Shown: one piece after another, positions 22,699 to 31,755 of the stretch
How positions within the stretch are numbered: the first letter of the stretch is position 1
How the letters are laid out: each line of letters begins with the position of its first letter
Notes under the pieces: model-generated
Told to the model about the DNA's origin: nothing
What the model saw: the letters and a program-made list of their open reading frames with translations, nothing else
Database searches by the model: none
Source: Sphingobacteriaceae bacterium
GTDB lineage: Bacteria > Bacteroidota > Bacteroidia > Sphingobacteriales > Sphingobacteriaceae
Length of the DNA stretch: 51,218 bases
Direction: 5' to 3'
Assembly: GCA_017745075.1 (NCBI GenBank)
Contig: JAGIAD010000017.1
Span: 1 to 51,218, forward strand
Program-made: the position numbers and the translations under genes

Positions 22699-25600
22699 AT
22701 GACCAAATTAAAGATTACTTTCTTTGTATTGGCCATGCTCTGTTTTGTACAGATTTATGGTCAAACGTCGCTCATTAGCGGCAAAATAACCGATGCACTG
22801 GGGCAGCCAATCCCGGGTATATCCGTAAAAGTAAAAGGAACAACTGACGGTACTTCTTCTGATGCGAAGGGTATATTTTCAATTAAAAGCGTAAACCCGG
22901 CAACACTTGTTTTTAGTGGTATTGGCTACATAAACAAAGAGTTTGTTTATAGTGGACAAAGCAACATCACCATCGTATTAAGTGAAGACCAGCAAAACCT
23001 AAGCGAAATTGTAGTAACTGCTTTGGGGGTAAAACGCGAAAAGCGAAATTTAACCTATAGTTCGCAGGAAGTAAAAGGTGATCAGATTACCCAATCGAAA
23101 GAACCGAACCTGGTAAATGCATTGGCAGGTAAAGTTTCTGGTGTGCAGATTACCAGCTCATCTGGTACACCAGGAAGTTCATCGCGTATAGTAATCAGGG
23201 GAGCCAACTCCCTTTATGGTAATAATGAAGCCTTAATGGTAATTGATGGTATCCCGGTTAACAATGATGAAACCGGTAACTTAAACTCTGGCCCTGGAAC
23301 CAATCGTATTGCCGATCTCGATCCCAACATTATTGAAAGTATCAATGTATTAAAAGGCGGTGCTGCAACGGCACTTTACGGATCGGATGGTGCAAAAGGG
23401 GTAATCATTATCACCACCAAGACCGGTGGACTGAATAAAAAGCCTAGTATCAGCTTCTCTTCTTCTTTTTCGATGGAGAAACCGCTGTTACCGGAAATTC
23501 AGAATAAATATTCGCTGGGTTCTAATGGAGTGTACTTTGATGGTGTAAACCAGAAAACCAGTACCTCATGGGGTGCAAGAATGGATACCTTAAAAATTAA
23601 CGGACAGCCAGCACCGGTGTATGATCAGTCTGATTTGTTTTTTAAAACCGGCAAGACATATTCTAATACAGTAGCCATTACGGGTGGTAGTGCTTACAAT
23701 TCTTATTTTCTATCCTACACCAATTTTGCTCAGGATGGAACGGTGCCTACTACATCATTTGACCGTAATACCCTTTTCGGAAAATTTACCACGCAGATTG
23801 TAAAAGATCTGAATGTTACTTTTTCCTTAAATTATGCAAATACGAAAAACCGCCGCCTGCCTGAAGGTTATGCATTAGAAAGCCCAGTATGGACTATTTT
23901 TTCAGCACCGGTATCTTATGATCTGCAGCCCTCGGTTAACCCCGATGGGAGTCAGCGTTTATATCGTTTCTCGCGAAATAATCCTTACTGGGTGTTAGAT
24001 AACATCAGTAATACTTCGGTAGTTAACCGTTTCCTGCCCACATTTACAGCCGATTATAAGCCATTGAGCTGGCTAACCATCACCGAGCGTTTTGGTGCCG
24101 ATGTATACGTAGAGCAGGGCAAATACACCGAATCGTTACTGTCGGTTTCTAATCCTAATGGAAGGATTGTAAATAAGAATACCAATTTCAGGCAATACAA
24201 TAACGATTTAATGCTGAATGCCAATAAAAGTTTTGGCGATTTTAATATTGAAGCTTTGCTGGGAAACAACATTATTTCTACCTACTCACAAAATGATAAT
24301 GCCAATGGCTTGGGTATTACCATTCCTGGATTTAATAACATTGGTTCGGCTTCTACGGTTAAGTTTACCGAAAACAGTTACCTAACACGTAAGGTAGGTT
24401 TTTACCTGCAGTCGAACATCGATTATAAGAAATTCATCATCCTATCTCTAACTGGAAGGTACGATGGAGCTTCGGTACTGGCTAAAGAAAATACCTTTTA
24501 TCCATATGGTTCGGCTGCCACTAGTTTTATCTTCTCTAATTTTTTCTCACCAGGACTTTCCGATATAATGAACTTTGGCAAATTTAGGGTATCTTACAGT
24601 ACAGTGGGTAATGCGAGTATTGGTGCCTATAACTTGCTTACACCATACGAATCGCAGACTATTAGGAATACTACTTTCCCTTACCAGGGGCAATCGGGTT
24701 TCTTAATCAGCCAAGTTCTTAACAATCCTAATCTAAAAAATGAGCGGATTAACGAGCTTGAAGTGGGCTTGGAAACGGGTTTCTTTAAAAGCCGTATAAG
24801 TTTAGAAGTTACCTATTTTGATAAGAAAACTAAAAATGGGATCATCCCATCTGTTGCTTTGGCCCCCTCAACAGGCTTTAATGCTACAAGTGTAAATTCT
24901 GCTTCGATGCGTAACAGGGGTATTGAGGTGTTGTTAAATGCCAAACCGGTGTCTACAAAAGATTTTAGCTGGGATTTAACTATTAACTACAGCCGCATCA
25001 GAAACAAAGTGCTTTCTATTTATAAAGACCTGAACCAGGTAGGTAATGGCTTTACCTTTATTTTTGTTAACCAACCTTATGGTGTAATTTACGGTACACG
25101 TTATGCCCGTAATGCTTCCGGGCAATTGTTAATCGATGATGGAGGTCTTCCTTTTGCTGCCGATACCCAGGGAATTATTGGCAATATTAATCCGGATTGG
25201 ATGGGTGGTATTGTAAATAATTTCAAGTATAAGCAATTTACTTTCAGTTTCTCTTTTGATATGAAAAAGGGTGGCGATATTCAAAATAATGTGGATGGTT
25301 ATGGCTATTTCTATGGTACACCAAAGGTGACTGAAGATCGTGGTCCGAGGATTGTTGAAGGAGTTAACGCCAAAACTGGTTTGCCAAACACCGTTTCAGT
25401 ATTGGGGCAGGCTTATTATCAGCGTGCCAACGGTGTTTTAGAATCCGTAATTCAGGATGGAACCTATGTAAAATTGCGCAATGTTAGCCTGGGTTATAAT
25501 GTAAAGCCTACCTGGCTACAGAAATCGCCTTTTAAAACCATTGGTTTTCAGGTAACGGGCCGCAACCTTTGGATTTATGCCCCACACTTTACAGGTGGCG

Positions 25601-25707
25601 ATCCGGAAGTAAGTTCGTTTGGTTCATCCAATGGTTCGCAAGGAATTTATTCGTTCTCTACGCCAACTTCACGATCTGTTGATTTTAGTGTGAAATTGAC
25701 CTTATAG
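22699..25707 (+). CDS. SusC/RagA family TonB-dependent outer membrane transporter
   Basis: The 1002-residue protein has a signal peptide (1-22, ending IYGQ). A carboxypeptidase-D-like regulatory domain follows at about 24-98 (ISGKITDALGQPIPGISVKV). Next is the TonB-box region LSEIVVTALGVKREKRNL and the plug with NALAGKVSGVQI and RGANSLYGNNEALMVIDGIP. The rest is a 22-strand barrel typical of SusC. It imports a substrate, usually a glycan or peptide, with energy from TonB. The partner SusD follows at once. No glycoside hydrolase, peptidase or FecI/FecR genes accompany the pair, so the substrate is unknown. I chose ATG 22699; a TTG at 22669 lies in the promoter element. Confidence 0.95.
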   Translation: MTKLKITFFVLAMLCFVQIYGQTSLISGKITDALGQPIPGISVKVKGTTDGTSSDAKGIFSIKSVNPATLVFSGIGYINKEFVYSGQSNITIVLSEDQQNLSEIVVTALGVKREKRNLTYSSQEVKGDQITQSKEPNLVNALAGKVSGVQITSSSGTPGSSSRIVIRGANSLYGNNEALMVIDGIPVNNDETGNLNSGPGTNRIADLDPNIIESINVLKGGAATALYGSDGAKGVIIITTKTGGLNKKPSISFSSSFSMEKPLLPEIQNKYSLGSNGVYFDGVNQKTSTSWGARMDTLKINGQPAPVYDQSDLFFKTGKTYSNTVAITGGSAYNSYFLSYTNFAQDGTVPTTSFDRNTLFGKFTTQIVKDLNVTFSLNYANTKNRRLPEGYALESPVWTIFSAPVSYDLQPSVNPDGSQRLYRFSRNNPYWVLDNISNTSVVNRFLPTFTADYKPLSWLTITERFGADVYVEQGKYTESLLSVSNPNGRIVNKNTNFRQYNNDLMLNANKSFGDFNIEALLGNNIISTYSQNDNANGLGITIPGFNNIGSASTVKFTENSYLTRKVGFYLQSNIDYKKFIILSLTGRYDGASVLAKENTFYPYGSAATSFIFSNFFSPGLSDIMNFGKFRVSYSTVGNASIGAYNLLTPYESQTIRNTTFPYQGQSGFLISQVLNNPNLKNERINELEVGLETGFFKSRISLEVTYFDKKTKNGIIPSVALAPSTGFNATSVNSASMRNRGIEVLLNAKPVSTKDFSWDLTINYSRIRNKVLSIYKDLNQVGNGFTFIFVNQPYGVIYGTRYARNASGQLLIDDGGLPFAADTQGIIGNINPDWMGGIVNNFKYKQFTFSFSFDMKKGGDIQNNVDGYGYFYGTPKVTEDRGPRIVEGVNAKTGLPNTVSVLGQAYYQRANGVLESVIQDGTYVKLRNVSLGYNVKPTWLQKSPFKTIGFQVTGRNLWIYAPHFTGGDPEVSSFGSSNGSQGIYSFSTPTSRSVDFSVKLTL

Positions 25708-25732
25708 ACCTTAACAATTAGAAAGAAATAAC

Positions 25733-27130
25733 ATGAAAAAGATATATTTTATTTTAGTCTTCGCGCTAATGGTGGTACTGGCCGGATGCAAAAAATACCT
25801 TGATGTAAATGATGACCCCAACAGACCAATTGATGTTAAAGAATCGTTGATGTTGCCACCGATACAAATGCTGATTTCGCAAAACATCAATGCAGGTGGA
25901 GATGGAAATTTAAGCTTGGTACTGCAACAATACCTGCAGGTAATGGCACTTAACCAGGTGGCGCCAAATTCTGGTACTTACTTAATGTACAATGTTGACA
26001 TGGATGGCGATTGGAACAATGTGTATGTTAGGACCCTGAATAACCTCAACTTATTAAAAATTAAGGCTACAGCAGGTGGTAATTTCAAATATGCAGCAAT
26101 TGCTAAAATCCTTACCGCTTATACTTTGGGATATGCAACCGATGCCTGGGGCGACCTTCCTTATAGTCAGGCGTTTTTAGGAATAAATCAGGCAACTCCG
26201 GTTTATGATAGTCAGCAACAAATCTATGTTCAGATCCAATCGTTGCTGGATGATGGTATAGCCGATATTGGCAAGAACGCAGGCCTTGCACCATCAAGTG
26301 ACGATTACTTTTATGCTGGCGACATGACAAAATGGAGAAAACTGGCCTATACTTTAAAAGCACGTTATTACATGCATTTAAGTAAAGCACCAGGAAATAC
26401 GCCGTCTGTACAGGCACAACTGGCTTTAACTGCTTTAGCCAATGGCATGCAAAGTAATGATGATGATGCCAAAATTGCTTTTAGTGGTGCTGCAGGTGCG
26501 GAAAATCCATGGCAGCAGAATTTTTTACCAGCTAGCACGTTTGTTTTGGCTAATACCTTTGTTGATGGTTTTACCACGCGAAACGACCCGAGGTTAAGCA
26601 AGATGGTTAAACCTGCTAAACAAACCGGTTTATATACTGGCAGGCAGATTGGTTTAGATGAAATTGGAAGTTTAGAAGCTTATTCAATCCCTGCTGATTT
26701 TTATGCTGGTGCTAGTGCAAATAACTACCTGGTAAATTACACCGAAGCTTTGTTCATCAAAGCCGAAGCCACTTTGACAGTATCGGGTTTTGCAGCTGCA
26801 CAACCTTTTTACCAGGAGGGCATAAAGCAACACATGACCAAAGTAGGGGTAAGCACTGCCGATATAAATGCATATATCGCTGATAGAGGCACACTTACTG
26901 CTGAAAATGCACTCCGTTTAATTATGGAAGAAAAGTCTATCTCTAATTTTCTCAATGCAGAGAATTATACTGACTGGCGACGTACCGGATTCCCGGTTTT
27001 AACGAAAGTGAAAAATGCACTTTCAGAGATTCCAAGGCGGGTACTTTATCCAAATACAGAAATTATAGCCAACCCACAACCTCAACAAAAAGCCAAAATT
27101 ACTGACAGGTTGTGGTGGGATGTTAATTAA
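25733..27130 (+). CDS. SusD/RagB family substrate-binding lipoprotein
   Basis: The 465-residue lipoprotein has the lipobox VVLAGC with Cys19 followed by KKYLDVNDDPNRP, the usual SusD start. TPR-like helices and conserved pieces such as LGYATDAWGDLPYSQAF and the closing region (ENYTDWRRTGFPVL, IPRRVLYPN) match the SusD-like_2 branch. It caps the SusC barrel at the cell surface and binds the substrate. It lies 25 nt after susC in one transcription unit, closed by a terminator at 27158-27186. The ligand cannot be inferred. Confidence 0.94.
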   Translation: MKKIYFILVFALMVVLAGCKKYLDVNDDPNRPIDVKESLMLPPIQMLISQNINAGGDGNLSLVLQQYLQVMALNQVAPNSGTYLMYNVDMDGDWNNVYVRTLNNLNLLKIKATAGGNFKYAAIAKILTAYTLGYATDAWGDLPYSQAFLGINQATPVYDSQQQIYVQIQSLLDDGIADIGKNAGLAPSSDDYFYAGDMTKWRKLAYTLKARYYMHLSKAPGNTPSVQAQLALTALANGMQSNDDDAKIAFSGAAGAENPWQQNFLPASTFVLANTFVDGFTTRNDPRLSKMVKPAKQTGLYTGRQIGLDEIGSLEAYSIPADFYAGASANNYLVNYTEALFIKAEATLTVSGFAAAQPFYQEGIKQHMTKVGVSTADINAYIADRGTLTAENALRLIMEEKSISNFLNAENYTDWRRTGFPVLTKVKNALSEIPRRVLYPNTEIIANPQPQQKAKITDRLWWDVN

Positions 27131-27157
27131 ATAAATCAGATTAATAAAGAGTGATGA

Positions 27158-27186
27158 GGGTACCCAGGTTTTGGGTATCCTTTTTT
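27158..27186 (+). terminator. Terminator after the SusC/SusD pair
   Basis: GGGTACCCA pairs with TGGGTATCC (one G-U), followed by six T. Confidence 0.8.
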
Positions 27187-27292
27187 GTTTAAACGAAATA
27201 TTCAAGCATGTTATAAAATGTGATAGTTTAAATGAATGGGCAGGGCATTGTCTCTTATTAAGCCACTACATACAATGGTGGTTAAAAATAAA

Positions 27293-27324
27293 AAAAGGGC
27301 AACCTGTTATGGGCTGCCCTTTTT
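27293..27324 (-). terminator. Terminator of the FadL-type porin gene
   Basis: AAAAAGGGCA pairs with TGCCCTTTTT around an ACC/GGG-containing loop, just past the minus-strand stop at 27343. The A and T tracts flank it on both sides. Confidence 0.8.
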
Positions 27325-27342
27325 AGATAAAATCATTGGGAA

Positions 27343-28872
27343 TTAAAACCTAACTCCAAACGTTAAAAATACATTGTTTCTTTTGCTTTTAATATCGGCA
27401 ACAGGCTCAGAATAATCATTTAACAAGTATGGACTTGAGTTAAAGTTGGTTTGATAGTTTTGATAAGCTACATCGAAATAATAGTTGTCAATGCGGTATC
27501 CAAGTCCACCTGTATAATACTCGCCCTGGTAGAATTTATTATCACCGCCTTTAATGCCGTTTCCGTTTACACCATAACCGGCACGTAGGCTAAGTTCGTT
27601 GGTTACTTTAACCTCTGCACCAACCCTGTAATTAACCGTTTCTTTGTAATTGTTTTTAATAAAAGCATTATTGTCGTTAATGGTTGCGCGGTCAGATCCG
27701 TTAGAATCAGAAAAACGCATTGAAGAATAATCTACGTAATCTACGTCAGCTGATATTAATGCGGTACCAGCAATTACGTAACTGATACCTGCCGAAGCTT
27801 TTAAAGGCGTGCGCAGATTATAAGTAAATGAGTAATACTGGGTAGGATTATTTGATGTGGTTGGGCTTGTTGTTGCGTTTCCTGAAGTAGTGGCCTGTAA
27901 GGTCTCATTTGTATTGTCTTCAATGTTCATCCAGGTAGGTGTTTGGAAATTCAAACCAATCCTTAATTCACTTACCGGTCTGAAAATCGCACCCAATTTT
28001 AAATTGAAACCACCACCTTTAGTTTCCTGGTTTCTAAAGTGCGTAAGGTTATAATTTTCATTTCCATTATATTTTGGTATGGTAGCTCCATCGTCGTACG
28101 AATTAACAATACCTGATTCGGTGAAAGTAGCATCGCTGGTATATCTTACATTAACAAAGCTTGCTGTTGCACCAATGTATACTTTGTTGCCAAAATTCAA
28201 TGCACCTGCTACGTTAAATTCTGAAGTAGAACCTAAGCGCGACTCATCCCAGTTTTGTTTAAAATTTGCATTGTTATAAGGCTCTGCAGAAAATTGATTT
28301 GGAAAAGTAGGTGTGTTTTTATTGATCAGGTAACTATTGTAAGCGTCGCCCGCAATGCTATTGCTGGTACCATAAGTGTTGGCCTGATCTACATAAGCAT
28401 CTCTGATAGAGCTGTTTGTATTGATGCCGTTATAGCTGAAATTATTTAAAAAATCATTATTACGGGTATAACTTAAACCAAATACGCTACTTACCAGACC
28501 TTTATCTACATTAGTGCCTTTGATTTTGGTAGCGGGACTGTAAAATACCACACCAATGTTATTCAGGTTCAATTGATTTTTGCTGGTTGAGGTATTGTTC
28601 CCTAAGTAAGCACTACCATTTGATACTGAGTTGAATTCTGGCGTGATGCTAAATTCAGATTTGGTAAACAAACCCAGGCCAGCGGGGTTGGCATTAATTG
28701 AACCGATATCGCCACCTACACCAATCTGGGCGCCGCCCATTCCTCTAAACCTTGCCGAGCTTCCATAATTAGTTTGCGAGAACCGGAATGCATCAGGCGC
28801 ATAACTTTGGGCGTATGTTGTTCCCATAGCAGCTACTGTAGCTACTAGAGAAGCTAAAATAATTTTTTTCAT
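27343..28872 (-). CDS. OmpP1/FadL/TodX family outer membrane transporter
   Basis: The 509-residue protein has a signal peptide (1-22, ending TTYAQ), then SYAPDAFRFSQTNYGSSARFRGMGGAQIGVGGDIGSINANPAGLG-type features: the NPAGL motif near residue 63 is the family mark. Many alternating-residue strands follow, and the C-terminus ends in GVRF, with the terminal Phe expected of a beta-barrel. FadL-like channels move hydrophobic molecules across the outer membrane. It lies 21 nt after the Gly/Tyr-rich lipoprotein gene and is probably co-transcribed with it. The substrate is unknown. Confidence 0.9.
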   Translation of the reverse strand: MKKIILASLVATVAAMGTTYAQSYAPDAFRFSQTNYGSSARFRGMGGAQIGVGGDIGSINANPAGLGLFTKSEFSITPEFNSVSNGSAYLGNNTSTSKNQLNLNNIGVVFYSPATKIKGTNVDKGLVSSVFGLSYTRNNDFLNNFSYNGINTNSSIRDAYVDQANTYGTSNSIAGDAYNSYLINKNTPTFPNQFSAEPYNNANFKQNWDESRLGSTSEFNVAGALNFGNKVYIGATASFVNVRYTSDATFTESGIVNSYDDGATIPKYNGNENYNLTHFRNQETKGGGFNLKLGAIFRPVSELRIGLNFQTPTWMNIEDNTNETLQATTSGNATTSPTTSNNPTQYYSFTYNLRTPLKASAGISYVIAGTALISADVDYVDYSSMRFSDSNGSDRATINDNNAFIKNNYKETVNYRVGAEVKVTNELSLRAGYGVNGNGIKGGDNKFYQGEYYTGGLGYRIDNYYFDVAYQNYQTNFNSSPYLLNDYSEPVADIKSKRNNVFLTFGVRF

Positions 28873-28893
28873 TTGTGTGTTTAAATTTTAAGA

Positions 28894-29892
28894 TTAACCT
28901 CTTCCTGCTCTTGATGGTCTTGAACCGCCGCCACCACCGCCGCCAACTGATCCGCCGCCGCCGCCACTTGATGGTGGAGGAGAATAACTTGGTCTGCTTT
29001 CAGTTCTTGAAGGTTGTTGAGGAGTATAGTTTTCATTTCTGGTAGGTCTGCTGCCTTGTGTACCCTGAGGTGCGTAACCGTCATTCCTGGTAGGTCTTCC
29101 GCTTTGGTTACCTTGGTTTTGAGTATAACCGCCTTGGTTTCTAACCGGTCTGCCCGCATTATTATTAGGCACATAAGATACACCGTTTGGATTGTTTACA
29201 CCAGATCTGCTAGGTCTGCCAGCATTTCCGGGTGCATTGCCATATCTAGGCACACCTCTGTCATCACTTCCAGGTCTTGGCCTGTAATTTCTGTTGGTAT
29301 ACACACCGCCACCATAGTATCCGCCGCCAATACCCCAGCCACCGCCGTAGTATCCGCCGCCCCAGCCGTAACGGTCGTAATAAGAGTAAGGGCCCCAGGC
29401 ATTCCATCCCCATGGATTATTCCAGCCGTAACCAAAGTTGCCGTAGTAGAACGGATTGTTCCAGATACTGCCATAACCCCAGCCGAATCCGCCACCCCAG
29501 CCTAAACCATAACCATTGTTCCAGCCCAATCCGATGCCTAAATAGTTGGATGGTCCGTAGCTGCTACCATAGTAATAATTATCGAAATAAGGATCATAGT
29601 AACCCTGAAAACTGTAACCATTGTAAAAACGGTTTATTCTTGAAGCGTAATCCATATCGTAATAGGGATTACTGGTGCCATAATATTCATCGTATTCATC
29701 CTGGCCCTGCGCCTGATATTGCTGGCCTTGCCGGTTCTGAGGTTGAGGTGCAATTTCCACCTCCCTGGCTTTCGCCACAGAATTATAAACATCATCGGCC
29801 TGTTTGGTTTGAGCCAATTTTGATGTTGTGCATGAAGCCACCAACCCAGCAGCGGCAATCATAACAATGGGTAAAAATTTAATTGGTTTCAT
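28894..29892 (-). CDS. Gly/Tyr/Trp-rich low-complexity lipoprotein
   Basis: The 332-residue protein opens with a lipoprotein signal (MIAAAGLVASC, Cys21). Residues 70-200 are dominated by Tyr, Gly, Asn and Trp (GWGGGFGWGYG, YYGGGWGIGGGYYGGG). Residues 200-332 are a Pro/Arg/Asn/Gly-rich tail with repeated GRPTRNDGY and GRPVRNQGGY units and a poly-Gly stretch near the end. No catalytic domain is visible. Such proteins are probably surface exposed and prone to self-association. It is first in a two-gene unit with the FadL-type porin. The opposite-strand frames here arise from the biased composition. The family is not named by me. Confidence 0.82.
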   Translation of the reverse strand: MKPIKFLPIVMIAAAGLVASCTTSKLAQTKQADDVYNSVAKAREVEIAPQPQNRQGQQYQAQGQDEYDEYYGTSNPYYDMDYASRINRFYNGYSFQGYYDPYFDNYYYGSSYGPSNYLGIGLGWNNGYGLGWGGGFGWGYGSIWNNPFYYGNFGYGWNNPWGWNAWGPYSYYDRYGWGGGYYGGGWGIGGGYYGGGVYTNRNYRPRPGSDDRGVPRYGNAPGNAGRPSRSGVNNPNGVSYVPNNNAGRPVRNQGGYTQNQGNQSGRPTRNDGYAPQGTQGSRPTRNENYTPQQPSRTESRPSYSPPPSSGGGGGSVGGGGGGGSRPSRAGRG

Positions 29893-29941
29893 TGTGTTTA
29901 TATTTAGTTGTGTGTGTTCACGGATATTGATAAACAGCGTT

Positions 29942-29949
29942 CAAAAGTA
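29942..29949 (-). promoter_or_regulatory. Candidate -7 element (TACTTTTG) for the lipoprotein/porin unit
   Basis: The minus strand reads TACTTTTG, about 50 nt before the ATG at 29892. No clear -33 TTG. Confidence 0.35.
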
Positions 29950-30032
29950 ATTAATTCTTAACTATTTAGTTGACCTAAAAATGTTAAATTATAATTGATG
30001 TCAATTCTTAACCGTTTGTAGGCATAAATTTA

Positions 30033-30040
30033 TAAATTTG
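30033..30040 (+). promoter_or_regulatory. Candidate -7 element (TAAATTTG) for proS
   Basis: TAAATTTGCC is an exact element match. The longer reading frame of this gene would start at a TTG inside it (30038), so the true start must be further on. Confidence 0.5.
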
Positions 30041-30091
30041 CCATCGAATTTTACACTTTTTAACGTACAAATTACGTTCCAAATACATAAC

Positions 30092-31564
30092 ATGAGCAAA
30101 GAAATTACAAGTAGAGAAGCAGATTATTCCCAGTGGTATAATGATATCGTGATCAAAGCAGACTTAGCAGAGCATTCTGCAGTACGTGGTTGTATGGTTA
30201 TTAAGCCCAATGGTTATGCTATTTGGGAAAAAATGCAGGCCGTTTTAGATAAAATGTTCAAGGATACAGGCCATCAAAATGCCTATTTTCCTTTATTCAT
30301 CCCAAAGTCATTTTTCTCTAAGGAAGCTTCTCATGTTGAGGGTTTTGCGACAGAATGTGCTGTAGTTACACACTATCGCTTAAAAAATGACGGTAGCGGG
30401 AATATTGTTGTTGATGAAAATGCCAAACTTGAAGAGGAGTTGATCGTACGTCCGACTTCTGAAACCATCATCTGGAATACCTATAAAGGCTGGATCCAAT
30501 CGTACCGTGATCTTCCAATATTGGTGAATCAATGGGCCAATGTAGTGAGGTGGGAGATGCGTACGAGGTTATTTTTGCGTACTGCCGAATTCTTATGGCA
30601 GGAGGGGCACACTGCCCATGCTACTGCCGAAGAAGCTATCGAAGAAACAGAACGCATGCTGCATGTTTATGCCGATTTTGCAGAAAACTGGTTGGCAGTA
30701 CCTGTAGTAAGGGGGCGTAAATCGCCTAACGAAAGATTTGCAGGCGCCCTTGATACTTATTGTATTGAAGCATTGATGCAGGATGGTAAGGCTTTGCAGG
30801 CGGGTACTTCGCACTTTTTAGGTCAGAATTTTGCAAAAGCTTTTGATGTTAAATTTACAGGTAAAGATGGTAAGCTTGATCATGTTTGGGCTACTTCTTG
30901 GGGCGTTTCTACCAGATTAATGGGCGCTTTGATTATGGCACATAGTGATGATTCAGGGTTAATTATCCCGCCGAAACTTGCCCCGATACAAGTGGTAATT
31001 GTTCCGATTTATAAAGGTGAGGAAGATCTGTCGAGAATTTCTTCATACGTGAATGAATTAACCATGCGTTTAAAAGGTTTAGGCGTTTCTGTGAAATATG
31101 ACGACAGGGATACCCAGCGCCCGGGATTTAAATTTGCTGATTATGAGTTAAAAGGTGTGCCGGTACGTATTGCTATTGGTGGCCGCGATCTTGAAAACAA
31201 GACAGTAGAAGTTGCCCGCAGGGATACCAAATTAAAACAAACCGTACCTCAGGAAGGATTAGATATTTATATTGTGAAACTACTGGAAGACATTCAGCAG
31301 AACATGTTCAACAAAGCATTGGCTTACCGCGATGAACACATTACGGAAGCAAATTCTTACGAAGAATTTAAGGAACTGCTGGATACCAAGGCTGGTTTTA
31401 TAGCTGCACACTGGGATGGAACACCAGAAACAGAGCAAAAAATTAAGGAAGAAACGAAAGCAACAATCCGTTGTATTCCTTTGGATAATAAACTGGAAGA
31501 TGGTGTTTGTATTTATTCAGGTAAACCATCTATTCAAAGAGTACTGTTTGCAAGAGCGTATTAG
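30092..31564 (+). CDS. proS: Proline--tRNA ligase (archaeal/eukaryotic-like type)
   Basis: The 490-residue class II synthetase charges tRNA-Pro. VRGCMVIKPNGYAIWEKMQ, VRPTSETIIWNTY and VRWEMRTRLFLRTAEFLWQ (motif 2) and the anticodon-binding domain near 300-400 (PIQVVIVPIYKG) are visible. The C-terminal part ends in CIPLDNKLEDGVCIYSG and a final Tyr, as in the ProS type 3 group. There is no bacterial editing INS domain. I chose ATG 30092 (MSKEITSREADYSQWYND), which matches the family start; an upstream TTG at 30038 falls in the promoter element. Confidence 0.95.
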   Translation: MSKEITSREADYSQWYNDIVIKADLAEHSAVRGCMVIKPNGYAIWEKMQAVLDKMFKDTGHQNAYFPLFIPKSFFSKEASHVEGFATECAVVTHYRLKNDGSGNIVVDENAKLEEELIVRPTSETIIWNTYKGWIQSYRDLPILVNQWANVVRWEMRTRLFLRTAEFLWQEGHTAHATAEEAIEETERMLHVYADFAENWLAVPVVRGRKSPNERFAGALDTYCIEALMQDGKALQAGTSHFLGQNFAKAFDVKFTGKDGKLDHVWATSWGVSTRLMGALIMAHSDDSGLIIPPKLAPIQVVIVPIYKGEEDLSRISSYVNELTMRLKGLGVSVKYDDRDTQRPGFKFADYELKGVPVRIAIGGRDLENKTVEVARRDTKLKQTVPQEGLDIYIVKLLEDIQQNMFNKALAYRDEHITEANSYEEFKELLDTKAGFIAAHWDGTPETEQKIKEETKATIRCIPLDNKLEDGVCIYSGKPSIQRVLFARAY

Positions 31565-31565
31565 T

Positions 31566-31600
31566 TCAGTTCTGAGTTGGGAGTTTGGAGTCGGGAGTCT
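31566..31600. repeat. Short degenerate GAGTTGGGAGT repeat
   Basis: Within 31566-31600 the phrase GAGTTGGGAGTTTGGAGTCG repeats a GGAGT/GGGAGT unit several times. The rest of this 191-nt gap before the next gene shows nothing recognisable. Confidence 0.35.
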
Positions 31601-31755
31601 CCTTACTATCGCTTTAAAAATAAGTTTAAAGCCATTTTAGAAGGACTGGTTCTTCTGCTGAACGATTTAAATATTAATGTAAAATAGTATCGGAGATGTA
31701 GGTGTTTTGGAATCTTATCTCGATACTTGATATTCATCAATCTTGATATATAAAA

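Noticed and set aside
29014..29864. Plus-strand frames opposite the Gly/Tyr-rich lipoprotein
   Set aside because: They arise from biased codon content of the real minus-strand gene, which has a proper lipobox and promoter.
30038..30091. TTG start adding 18 residues to ProS
   Set aside because: It lies inside the TAAATTTG element; MSKEITSRE is the usual ProS start.
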